DNA from: Caccoplasma_A sp045587545
Lineage (GTDB): Bacteria > Bacteroidota > Bacteroidia > Bacteroidales > G3-4614
NCBI GenBank assembly: GCA_045587545.1
Contig: JAZNCN010000016.1
Location: 11,234-75,233, forward strand
Direction: 5' to 3'
Length of the DNA: 64,000 bases
Shown here: positions 46,464 to 53,208 of the stretch, piece after piece
Numbering within the stretch: the first letter of the stretch is position 1
How the letters are laid out: every line of letters begins with the position of its first letter
The notes under the pieces: model-generated
The model's input: only the letters and a program-made list of their open reading frames with translations
What the model was told of the DNA's origin: nothing
Databases searched by the model: none
Translations under genes and position numbers: made by a program

Positions 46464-48149
46464 ATGCTTAATAAAACAATTATAATAAAGTGTATAGTAA
46501 TTATGCTATGCACTTTTTCTCATATTACAATGGCTGAAGTAGTTCCGCCATTAAAGCGAAGTTTACAGCTGACAGGTAATTTTGGAGAGTTGCGAACAAA
46601 TCATTTTCATACAGGGCTTGATTTTAGGGCATCAATAGGGACTTCGGTCTATTCAGTAGATGAGGGCTACGTATCACGAATATCAGTAAGTGCAGGAGGA
46701 TATGGTAATGCGCTCTATATAACTCACCCTTCGGGAATAACATCGGTATATGCACATCTAAATTCATTTGCTCCGCGCATACAGCAAGAGTTGGAGAGGA
46801 GACAATATGAGTTGCAATACTATGCAGTAGATATAAATTTTGCTCCCGAAGAGTTACCTGTTATAAAAGATGAAATAGTGGCATATACAGGAAATCGCGG
46901 AAGCAGTGGAGGACCACATCTCCATTTTGAAATTCGCGATACAAAGAGCGAAAATCCGCTTGATCCTCTAAACTATTATAAAGAGCAAATAAAAGATAAT
47001 TGCAAACCATCAATAAAAGCCATAGCGGTAATTCCGCAAAAAGGAGTAATTAATGGTAAAAACAATAAATTTATCAATAATGTTGTTTCAGAAAATGGCG
47101 TAAAACATCTAACCCGAACAATAAATGCATGGGGCGATATAATAGTTGCACTAAAGGCATTTGATTATATGGACGGAATGAGCAATATATATGGAGTACA
47201 CTATGTAAAGCTCTATATGGACAATAATCTCATATACTCATCGCATATTGATACCTTGTCATTTGCAAAAGGTCGTCAAATAAATAGCTATATCGATAGC
47301 GAAGAGTGGTTGTTAAATCGTTCTCTTTTTATGAAAAGTTATATAGCTCCCGGTAATACACTAAATTTTTACGATGATTGCGTGATAAAAAACAGAGGCA
47401 TTATAAAAATAGACGAGGAGAGAATATATAAAATCAGATACGAAGTTTACGATTATTACGGTAATAAAGATGTATGTGAATTTGAGATATTAGGTTTTAA
47501 GTATCCTATAAACGAAGAAATCGTAAAAACTGCATATAATAAAGAGTATAAATATCAGACAGAGAACTTCTCAATTGATATACCTCCCTATGCAATGTAT
47601 GAAGATTGGACACCTTCATATACAAAAGCAGATACAATATTACCAAATAACTACTCAGTAATACATACAATAAACCCTTATTACGAAGGAGTAGATAAGA
47701 ATTGTATTGTTTCAATAAAAATTGATTGCGATACTCTGCAAGACAAAACAAAATACTACATGGCACAACTACATTCGGTAGGAAAAAACCAAGGTAAGGT
47801 AAAGTCGGAATATATATCGCAATACGATAACGGTTGGCTTACGGCAAAAACTAAATCGTTAGGAGACTATGTTGTGAAAGCCGATTTGAAGACCCCGACA
47901 GTCAAGTATCATGGAGTAGTAGCAGGCGAGGTTCGTATAACGGTAAAAGACATGGAGAGTGGTATTAAATATTTCAGAGGAGAGATTGAAGGTAAGTTTG
48001 TACTCTTTACCTATGATATAAAAGATAAAATAGCCAGGTATAAAATAGATACTAAGAGATATACAAAAGGCGGTCAATATGAGATAAAATTTCATGTAGT
48101 TGATAATTGCGGAAACAAAAAAGAGAGCAAATTTAGATTTACATACTAA
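46464..48149 (+). CDS. Secreted M23-family (LytM) peptidase-like protein
   Basis: About 561 residues with a signal peptide (IIIKCIVIMLCTFSHITMAE). The M23 zinc site is intact: HTGLD (H49, D53) and HLHF (H152, H154) with GGPHLHFEIRD. M23 enzymes cut peptidoglycan cross-bridges or act as amidase activators in the periplasm. Residues ~165-561 are beta-rich and unassigned, with Ig-like features near the C terminus. A longer frame overlaps the AGCS gene from 46419, but the signal peptide supports the ATG at 46464, 16 bp past the AGCS stop. Confidence 0.87.
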   Translation: MLNKTIIIKCIVIMLCTFSHITMAEVVPPLKRSLQLTGNFGELRTNHFHTGLDFRASIGTSVYSVDEGYVSRISVSAGGYGNALYITHPSGITSVYAHLNSFAPRIQQELERRQYELQYYAVDINFAPEELPVIKDEIVAYTGNRGSSGGPHLHFEIRDTKSENPLDPLNYYKEQIKDNCKPSIKAIAVIPQKGVINGKNNKFINNVVSENGVKHLTRTINAWGDIIVALKAFDYMDGMSNIYGVHYVKLYMDNNLIYSSHIDTLSFAKGRQINSYIDSEEWLLNRSLFMKSYIAPGNTLNFYDDCVIKNRGIIKIDEERIYKIRYEVYDYYGNKDVCEFEILGFKYPINEEIVKTAYNKEYKYQTENFSIDIPPYAMYEDWTPSYTKADTILPNNYSVIHTINPYYEGVDKNCIVSIKIDCDTLQDKTKYYMAQLHSVGKNQGKVKSEYISQYDNGWLTAKTKSLGDYVVKADLKTPTVKYHGVVAGEVRITVKDMESGIKYFRGEIEGKFVLFTYDIKDKIARYKIDTKRYTKGGQYEIKFHVVDNCGNKKESKFRFTY

Positions 48150-48164
48150 AAAATATAGATAATA

Positions 48165-48196
48165 TTGTTCAAATAAAAATTAATTATCTAAATTTG
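48165..48196 (+). promoter_or_regulatory. Promoter of the phosphohexomutase gene
   Basis: TTG at 48165-48167 and TAAATTTG at 48189-48196 with 21-bp spacing. The ATG is at 48230. Confidence 0.6.
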
Positions 48197-48229
48197 TGAA
48201 TTAGACTATTTTTTTAAACATAATATATT

Positions 48230-49978
48230 ATGCAAAACGACGAATTATTACAACAGGTAACTGAGAGAGCCAAAGTATGGTTGGGTGAAGCTTATGATGC
48301 AGAAACTCGTGCCGAGGTTAAACGCCTTTTGGAACAAGAGGACAAAACCGAGTTGATAGATGCATTCTATCGCGATTTGGAGTTTGGAACAGGAGGACTA
48401 CGTGGAATTATGGGTGTTGGAACAAACCGTATGAATATCTATACAGTAGGTGCTGCAACACAAGGATTATCAAACTATTTGAAAAAAGAGTTTGCAGAAC
48501 TTCCCGAAATTAAAGTCGTTATCGGACACGACAGCCGTAACAACAGCCGTAAATTTGCTGAAATATCAGCAGATATATTCTCTGCAAACGGAATAAAAGT
48601 ATATCTATTTGAATCATTACGTCCAACTCCCGAGATGTCGTTTGCAATTCGTGAATTGGGTTGCCAAAGCGGTATTATTTTAACAGCATCACACAATCCC
48701 AAAGAGTACAACGGATACAAAGCATATTGGAACGATGGCGCACAAATGATTTCACCTCACGATAAAAATACAATAGCAGAGGTAAACAAAGTTGCAGGAG
48801 TAGAAGATATTAAATTCAACGGAAATCCCGAACTTATACAAATTATAGGACAAGAGATTGACGATATATATGTAAGTAAAATAAAAGAGTTGTCGCTATC
48901 ACCTGGTATCGTTGCACGCAACAGCGATATGAAGATAGTTTACACTCCAATACACGGAACAGGAGTAAAACTTGTGCCTGCCGCACTTCGAGCATTCGGT
49001 TTCAATAATATTATCAATGTCCCTGAACAAGATATACCTGACGGAAACTTCCCAACAGTGGCATCTCCCAATCCTGAGGAACCTGCAGCGTTGAATATGG
49101 CAATAGAAAAAGGTAAAGAGGTAGATGCAGACATCATTATGGCTTCTGACCCCGATGCTGATCGTCTTGGAGTAGCAGTTAAAAATGATAAAGGAGAGTT
49201 TGTTTTGATTAACGGAAACCAAATAGCTCTTATCCTTCTTAACTACATTATGACACGTTCTCGTGAAATGGGAACACTCAAAGGCAATGAGTTTATAGTT
49301 AAAACAATTGTAACAAGCGAGTTGATTAAGACAATTGCAGATAAAAACGCAATTAAATGTTACGATTGCTATACAGGATTTAAATGGATTGCATCAGTTA
49401 TTCGTGAGTTAGAAGGAAAAGAGAAATACATTGGAGGAGGCGAGGAGAGCTATGGATTCCTTGTTGAGGACTTTGTACGCGATAAAGATGCAGTATCAGC
49501 AATACCAATGATGGCAGAGGCAGCTGCATGGGCAAAAGAGAATGGTAAGAGCGTATATGAAATGTTACAAGACATATATGTAAAATACGGATTCTCAAAA
49601 GAGAAAGGAATCTCAGTAGTACGTAAAGGAAAGAGTGGAGCAGAGGAGATTGAAGCAATGATGAAGAATTTCAGAGCTAATCCATTGTCTGAGATAGCAG
49701 GCTCAAAAGTAATCTTAATCAAAGATTTTGCAACATTGAAAGCAACTGATGTATTGGCTGGCGAAACATATACATTAGATATGCCAACAACAGCAAACGT
49801 AATACAATACTTTACAGAAGACGGAACAAAGGTTTCAATACGTCCTTCAGGAACAGAACCTAAAATCAAGTTCTATGTTGAAGTACGCGGAACACTTAAC
49901 TCACGCGAAGAGTATGAAGCTGTAAATGCAAAAGCAGAAGATAAGATAAAAGCAGTGGCAACATCGCTAGGAGTATAA
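48230..49978 (+). CDS. Phosphoglucomutase/phosphomannomutase
   Basis: A 582-residue alpha-D-phosphohexomutase that interconverts hexose 1- and 6-phosphates for glycolysis and surface-sugar synthesis. The phosphoserine loop is TASHNPKEYNGYK with Ser154. The metal loop is DPDADR near residue 307, the sugar loop is GGEESYG near 403, and the phosphate-binding loop is RPSGTEPKIKFY at the C terminus. The length fits the PgcA-like group. The exact sugar is not certain. Confidence 0.94.
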   Translation: MQNDELLQQVTERAKVWLGEAYDAETRAEVKRLLEQEDKTELIDAFYRDLEFGTGGLRGIMGVGTNRMNIYTVGAATQGLSNYLKKEFAELPEIKVVIGHDSRNNSRKFAEISADIFSANGIKVYLFESLRPTPEMSFAIRELGCQSGIILTASHNPKEYNGYKAYWNDGAQMISPHDKNTIAEVNKVAGVEDIKFNGNPELIQIIGQEIDDIYVSKIKELSLSPGIVARNSDMKIVYTPIHGTGVKLVPAALRAFGFNNIINVPEQDIPDGNFPTVASPNPEEPAALNMAIEKGKEVDADIIMASDPDADRLGVAVKNDKGEFVLINGNQIALILLNYIMTRSREMGTLKGNEFIVKTIVTSELIKTIADKNAIKCYDCYTGFKWIASVIRELEGKEKYIGGGEESYGFLVEDFVRDKDAVSAIPMMAEAAAWAKENGKSVYEMLQDIYVKYGFSKEKGISVVRKGKSGAEEIEAMMKNFRANPLSEIAGSKVILIKDFATLKATDVLAGETYTLDMPTTANVIQYFTEDGTKVSIRPSGTEPKIKFYVEVRGTLNSREEYEAVNAKAEDKIKAVATSLGV

Positions 49979-50003
49979 TTATTAACTTTAAAAATATAAA
50001 ACT

Positions 50004-50201
50004 ATGATTGGAACAATTATTTGGTTATTAGGATTAATCCTATGTATTAAAGCAGTACTTGATATTTGGAAAATGCCAATGTCAAACTTGGCAAAAATAT
50101 TAGCAATAGTAATAATCCTTGTTACAAGTTGGTTAGGTCTTATTGCATATTACCTATTTGCAAAAGACAAACTACCCGAGTGGTTTAAGAATGTAAAATA
50201 A
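50004..50201 (+). CDS. Small PLDc_N-like membrane protein
   Basis: A 65-residue protein with two membrane helices separated by DIWKMPMSNLAK. It ends YYLFAKDKLPEWFKNVK, which fits the phospholipase D/cardiolipin synthase N-terminal-like domain family. Its function is unknown. It starts 25 bp after the mutase stop and ends just before a strong terminator, so it is the last gene of that unit. Confidence 0.7.
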   Translation: MIGTIIWLLGLILCIKAVLDIWKMPMSNLAKILAIVIILVTSWLGLIAYYLFAKDKLPEWFKNVK

Positions 50202-50225
50202 TTTACAATATTATTCGCTATAAAG

Positions 50226-50264
50226 AATAAGAGTCGCACTAAGGTGTGGCTCTTATTTTTTTTA
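50226..50264 (+). terminator. Terminator after small membrane protein
   Basis: A 14-bp stem (50226-50239 with 50244-50257, two wobbles) around a TAAG loop, followed by a long T-run. Confidence 0.92.
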
Positions 50265-50295
50265 TGATATAACAAATAAATTCAGAAATTATTAT

Positions 50296-50303
50296 TATTT
50301 TTG
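50296..50303 (+). promoter_or_regulatory. -7 box upstream of structured element A
   Basis: TATTTTTG matches TAnnTTTG. It lies past the strong terminator and just before element A, so element A could be transcribed independently. No -33 TTG was found. Confidence 0.45.
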
Positions 50304-50309
50304 TAAAAA

Positions 50310-50486
50310 TACTACTATTATTATTGTTCGTTAGTAGCCGAAAACGACCAATTAGGAAAACGCTGATGAACAAGTGTTATAAGTATACTCCTACATGGGG
50401 TGTATTCTTGTTGCTTGTTTTAATGCGTTTGGGTGCTTGGTCGTACCTCGGTTACTTAGAACGAGTGAAGGAATGCACCTTTTTTG
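50310..50486 (+). ncRNA. Candidate structured RNA, element A
   Basis: This is part of a 584-bp spacer with no convincing gene. It shares three blocks with element B: CGAAAACGACCAATT (50339-50353), GGTGTATTCT (50399-50408) and GGAATGCACC (50470-50479). The second and third pair as a 10-bp stem, followed by TTTTTT. Inside are two smaller hairpins, GGTGC/GTACC and CTCG/CGAG. A -7 box lies about 30 bp upstream of the CGAAAACGACCAATT block. I do not recognise a known RNA family. Confidence 0.45.
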
Positions 50487-50599
50487 TTTATACTAATTTT
50501 AAAATTTTATACTCAATGTCAATATATAAATAATAAATATTAGAACGAATAAAGAACGAAATATAAATTAAATTTACATATTAAGCATCGCTGATTTCT

Positions 50600-50724
50600 C
50601 GTAATCGAAAACGACCAATTTTTAGAATAAATGTAGAGAAAAGCAAAAGTTGATGCACCCCTTTTTCGGAGGTGTATTTCTGTTGCTCTATCTATGTGGT
50701 AGAAATTCAGGAATGCACCTTTTG
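50600..50724 (+). ncRNA. Candidate structured RNA, element B
   Basis: A related copy of element A, 267 bp downstream. CGAAAACGACCAATT lies at 50606-50620, GGTGTATTTC (50671-50680) pairs with GGAATGCACC (50710-50719), and a short T-run follows. A small internal hairpin is CTATC/GGTAG. An additional upstream ATGCACC (50653-50659) can pair with the same GGTGTAT. It ends about 60 bp before the SUMF1-like gene, so it may act as a leader of that gene or as a small RNA. Confidence 0.45.
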
Positions 50725-50785
50725 TAATGTAAGAGAATACCGAAAATCTTTAAAAGAGTAGGGGGATTGTAAATAATTTAAAAAT

Positions 50786-51571
50786 ATGAGAAATGTATTG
50801 CTTTTTGTTTTAATGATTTCAACCATTGTAATGGTTTATGCTAAAGTAAAGAAGAATAAACAAGAGAATGTATCCGATTTTTTTAATGGAAGAAATTATA
50901 TAGAACAAGTTTCTGGCATTGATATGCAGATGGTTTATGTTAAAGGAGGTTCGTTCATTTTAGGGACAATAACAAAAGGAGATGGATATAGTGATGAATA
51001 TCCTGCTGTTGAAGTCTCATTAAATTCTTATTATATAGGAGCATTTGAAGTTTCCCAAAAACAGTGGCAGATAATTATGGGAGATAGTATATATGATAAC
51101 GAAAAACTTCCTATTAATGGAGTAAGTTGGAATGATGCTGTATTGTTTTGTGAGAAGTTAAGTGAATTATCAGGAAAGAATTATCAGTTGCCAACTGAAG
51201 AGCAATGGGAATATGCTGCAAGAGGTGGTAAAAATAGTAAGAATAGAAAATATAGTGGAAGTAATGATGTTGATAAAGTGGCATGGTATTCAGCAAATAG
51301 CAATAAAGAGCTTCAACAAGTGGGGTTAAAAAAATCAAATGAGTTAGATTTGTATGACATGAGTGGTAATGTGTTAGAATGGTGTTTAGATACCTATATG
51401 TCATATTCAAGTAAAAATGATACTCTAAAAAAAGAGATAGGAAATAATAAAGTATTAAGGGGAGGGTGTTGGCTCGATTACGCTTCAAGTTGTAGGATTT
51501 CGTATAGGAATTATGATTTTTCCTCATCTAAAAACATAAAAAACGGATTTAGAGTAGTTTGTATTCCTTAA
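50786..51571 (+). CDS. Exported SUMF1/formylglycine-generating-enzyme-like protein
   Basis: A 261-residue protein with an N-terminal hydrophobic signal (VLLFVLMISTIVMVYA). The rest is an FGE-sulfatase (SUMF1) domain: MVYVKGGSFILGT, VSLNSYYIGAFEVSQKQW, NGVSWNDAVLFCEKLSELSG, LPTEEQWEYAARGG, LYDMSGNVLEWC, VLRGGCW and the closing NGFRVVCIP. Of the two cysteines that make the oxidase site in true FGE, only the later one appears at the expected place (SSCR), so it is probably a binding or structural member. No sulfatase is nearby. It follows two structured repeats and precedes the mobile element. Confidence 0.85.
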   Translation: MRNVLLFVLMISTIVMVYAKVKKNKQENVSDFFNGRNYIEQVSGIDMQMVYVKGGSFILGTITKGDGYSDEYPAVEVSLNSYYIGAFEVSQKQWQIIMGDSIYDNEKLPINGVSWNDAVLFCEKLSELSGKNYQLPTEEQWEYAARGGKNSKNRKYSGSNDVDKVAWYSANSNKELQQVGLKKSNELDLYDMSGNVLEWCLDTYMSYSSKNDTLKKEIGNNKVLRGGCWLDYASSCRISYRNYDFSSSKNIKNGFRVVCIP

Positions 51572-51671
51572 TAAAAATAACTGAATTGCTGTAAGTCTTT
51601 TAAGTGGAATAAATTTGTATATATATTCGCATAATCAAATTTAAAGAATTGATTACGTTTAAAACGTAAAA

Positions 51672-51699
51672 AAGAGGTCGGTTTTTAAACCGACCTCTT
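51672..51699 (-). terminator. Terminator of the truncated minus-strand gene
   Basis: A perfect 13-bp stem (51672-51684 with 51687-51699). On the minus strand it is followed by TTTTACG, and it lies 27 bp past the stop codon of the gene fragment at 51727-51777. It may also stop SUMF1 transcription from the other side. Confidence 0.8.
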
Positions 51700-51726
51700 A
51701 ACATTTATAGATGTTTAAGTTGTTAC

Positions 51727-51777
51727 TTATTCAACAGCAGCCTGAGCAGCTGTAATTTCGGTCTGCCTTTCAGCGAG
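51727..51777 (-). pseudogene. 3' end of a gene cut off at the element boundary
   Basis: On the minus strand 16 codons read LAERQTEITAAQAAVE and then TAA. An in-frame stop lies directly upstream at 51778-51780, so only the tail of a gene remains, with its own terminator just downstream. The Ala/Glu-rich tail resembles those of Bacteroidales ribosomal proteins such as S16, but that identification is weak. The rest of the gene is expected beyond the right end of the inserted element. Confidence 0.5.
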
Positions 51778-51812
51778 TTATAAAATGTCGTACAACTATT
51801 TGTTAGCAGTGG

Positions 51813-52133
51813 TTAAATCAATCCTATTATGCTGAGAATAGCAAATACTATCACTAATACCGGGCTTGCCATCATACCTATGATATTCTTTTGAAAGAAA
51901 ATGGCTGAAACACCTCCTATTATGATTGCCGCAACAAATGTAACGATAGGTTGCCACCACGCATAATGCCAGAAACTCCAAATAAGAGCACCATAATACG
52001 CAAGGTAACCAATATTACCTGCCAATCCTGTTAGTTCCTTAACGGTTTTAGATGCCCCTCTAAATTCTTTGTGTATGGCTGCACAATGGTATGAAAACAT
52101 ACCTAACAGCCCAATGAAAACTAATGTGCTCAT
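51813..52133 (-). CDS. Small four-helix membrane protein next to repressor
   Basis: A 106-residue protein with about four hydrophobic segments (MSTLVFIGLLGMFSYHCAAI, then around IGYLAYYGALIWSFWHYAWW, a third VTFVAAIIIGGVSAIFF and a C-terminal VLVIVFAILSIIGLI). I recognise no family. It starts 1 bp after the stop of the XRE repressor, so the two are co-expressed. Co-expression with a lysogeny-type repressor is a common place for superinfection-exclusion or other lysogenic-conversion proteins, but this role is inference only. Confidence 0.7.
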   Translation of the reverse strand: MSTLVFIGLLGMFSYHCAAIHKEFRGASKTVKELTGLAGNIGYLAYYGALIWSFWHYAWWQPIVTFVAAIIIGGVSAIFFQKNIIGMMASPVLVIVFAILSIIGLI

Positions 52134-52134
52134 C

Positions 52135-52497
52135 TTACTTATTCAGTATCTGTATTACTTTGTCCTTTAATCCCATTTTGATGAACTCATCTTGTGTAAC
52201 GTCAAGTTCTACTACAACTTTAGTGGACTTTCTTTGATTGTCCAATAAAGTTTGCAGACGTTTAATCTCTCGTTCGTACATGTTTGTATTTTCTTCATCA
52301 ATGGTGTTATCTGCTCCAAAAAAGATACTCGGACTAACACACAATACATTAGCAAGACTCTCAATAGTTGAAATTTTAATATCTGCGCCATTGAGTGCAT
52401 TGTCAAGTGTTGTTCTTGAAATATTAGCCATTTCTGCTATTTGTGCCTTGCCCATTTTACTTTCACTTACAAGTTTGTTTAATAGGTTGAAATTCAT
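52135..52497 (-). CDS. XRE-family (Cro/CI-type) repressor
   Basis: A 120-residue protein with an N-terminal helix-turn-helix at ~15-60 (MGKAQIAEMANISRTTLDNA, then STIESLANVLCVSPSIFFG). A short coiled-coil follows (MYEREIKRLQTLLDNQ), and the tail TQDEFIKMGLKDKVIQILNK probably serves dimerisation. It is divergent from a truncated plus-strand gene at 52623. The spacer holds two perfect 20-bp repeats, one covering the -33 box of the divergent promoter. This is the layout of a phage or element immunity switch. Confidence 0.85.
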   Translation of the reverse strand: MNFNLLNKLVSESKMGKAQIAEMANISRTTLDNALNGADIKISTIESLANVLCVSPSIFFGADNTIDEENTNMYEREIKRLQTLLDNQRKSTKVVVELDVTQDEFIKMGLKDKVIQILNK

Positions 52498-52510
52498 ACA
52501 AATACATATT

Positions 52511-52530
52511 TAATGTTCAAAAAACTTGCA
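52511..52530 (+). repeat. Operator repeat 1
   Basis: TAATGTTCAAAAAACTTGCA, identical to operator repeat 2, lying 14 bp upstream of the repressor ATG. Within it TTCAAAAAACTTG has partial dyad character. It probably mediates autoregulation of the repressor. Confidence 0.7.
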
Positions 52531-52543
52531 TTTTTGTAAAAAA

Positions 52544-52563
52544 TAATGTTCAAAAAACTTGCA
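52544..52563 (+). repeat. Operator repeat 2
   Basis: TAATGTTCAAAAAACTTGCA again, 33 bp from repeat 1, close to three DNA turns. It overlaps the -33 TTG (52559-52561) of the divergent plus-strand promoter, so a bound repressor would block it. Confidence 0.75.
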
Positions 52564-52589
52564 ATGTTGTTTAATAAACACTACATTTG
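52559..52589 (+). promoter_or_regulatory. Repressed divergent promoter of the element
   Basis: TTG (52559-52561) and TACATTTG (52582-52589) with 20-bp spacing. It reads into the truncated gene at 52623. A perfect 13-bp palindrome TGTTTAATAAACA (52568-52580) lies between the two boxes and may bind a second regulator. Confidence 0.7.
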
Positions 52590-52622
52590 TACCATAAAGT
52601 TAAATAAATAATTTAATAAGCA

Positions 52623-52787
52623 ATGAAAAATGAAGTAAAAACTACAACAATTTTATCACAATTGCGAGAAATGGAAGTCGGTGATGTACTTGTATTTCCA
52701 GCCGAGAAAAGAGGTTCGGTAAAAGCAATGTGTAGTGAATATGGGTTTGAGTGGAATAAGATTTTTTCAACTTCCATCAACAGAAAA
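52623..52787 (+). pseudogene. 3'-truncated small early gene of the element
   Basis: The first ~55 codons (MKNEVKTTTILSQLREMEVG, then DVLVFPAEKRGSVKAM) look genuine. They resemble small hypothetical proteins I remember from Bacteroidales prophages and conjugative elements, which continue further after a stretch similar to GFEWNKIFSTSINR. From about 52785 the frame continues only as the antisense of the opposite gene fragment and stops at 52901. The gene has thus lost its 3' half. It keeps its promoter and operator. Confidence 0.6.
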
Positions 52788-53149
52788 TTAATCCCTGTAT
52801 CAGTTAATACAATAAGTACATTACCTATTGATTTTACATCATATATATTGTTTTCATACGTTAGAATCTTTTTTTTCTCTCCGCTATCATCATCTATATA
52901 ATATAGATTATATTCTTTTTGAGTAATATAATGTTTATATGAGGCAGTAGAGTGAATATGTTTTAATACCTCACCCTCTTCTAATAGTAGAATATTTCCA
53001 TTTTGGAGTTTTAATTCCGCAGGGGGCAACTGTGGGACCAATCCCCCCTCTTCTGGAATTAAATTAATTGCGGTAGCCAAATCTCCGTCGGGAGAACTAT
53101 AATCCGACGGAGTGGCTGTAATACCATTATATATAATATCTTTTATCAT
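52784..53149 (-). pseudogene. 3'-truncated virion-type protein gene
   Basis: About 122 genuine codons (MIKDIIYNGITATPSDYSSP, then DGDLATAINLIPEEGGLVPQ, ending near VLTDTGINF). The N terminus resembles Bacteroidales phage structural proteins from memory, but this is not certain. After ~52785 the frame is antisense to the truncated early gene and stops at 52613. It lies 59 bp downstream of the giant gene on the same strand, so it was probably the next gene of a late operon. Confidence 0.55.
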
Positions 53150-53152
53150 ACG

Positions 53153-53171
53153 TTGTAGATTTATTCTACAA
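53153..53171. other. Small inverted repeat between giant gene and virion-type fragment
   Basis: TTGTAGA (53153-53159) and TCTACAA (53165-53171) are inverted copies with a 5-bp centre. The 59-bp spacer is otherwise AT-rich, with no strong terminator or promoter seen. Confidence 0.35.
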
Positions 53172-53208
53172 TATTATAATAAATAGATATTTCTTTTTGT
53201 ATATCTTT

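Noticed and set aside
50324..50533. A 69-codon plus-strand frame within structured element A
   Set aside because: It starts with TTG, its corresponding frame in element B is broken by a stop, and the shared blocks between A and B make more sense as RNA pairing than as protein.
50786..51571. SUMF1-like protein as the target of a diversity-generating retroelement
   Set aside because: Such targets often have this fold and a GFRVV ending, but no reverse transcriptase or template repeat is in the window, and elements A and B are not copies of its 3' end.
52613..52783. C-terminal part of the minus-strand 178-codon frame as real protein
   Set aside because: It is antisense to the recognisable start of the plus-strand gene at 52623, which has a good promoter and operator.
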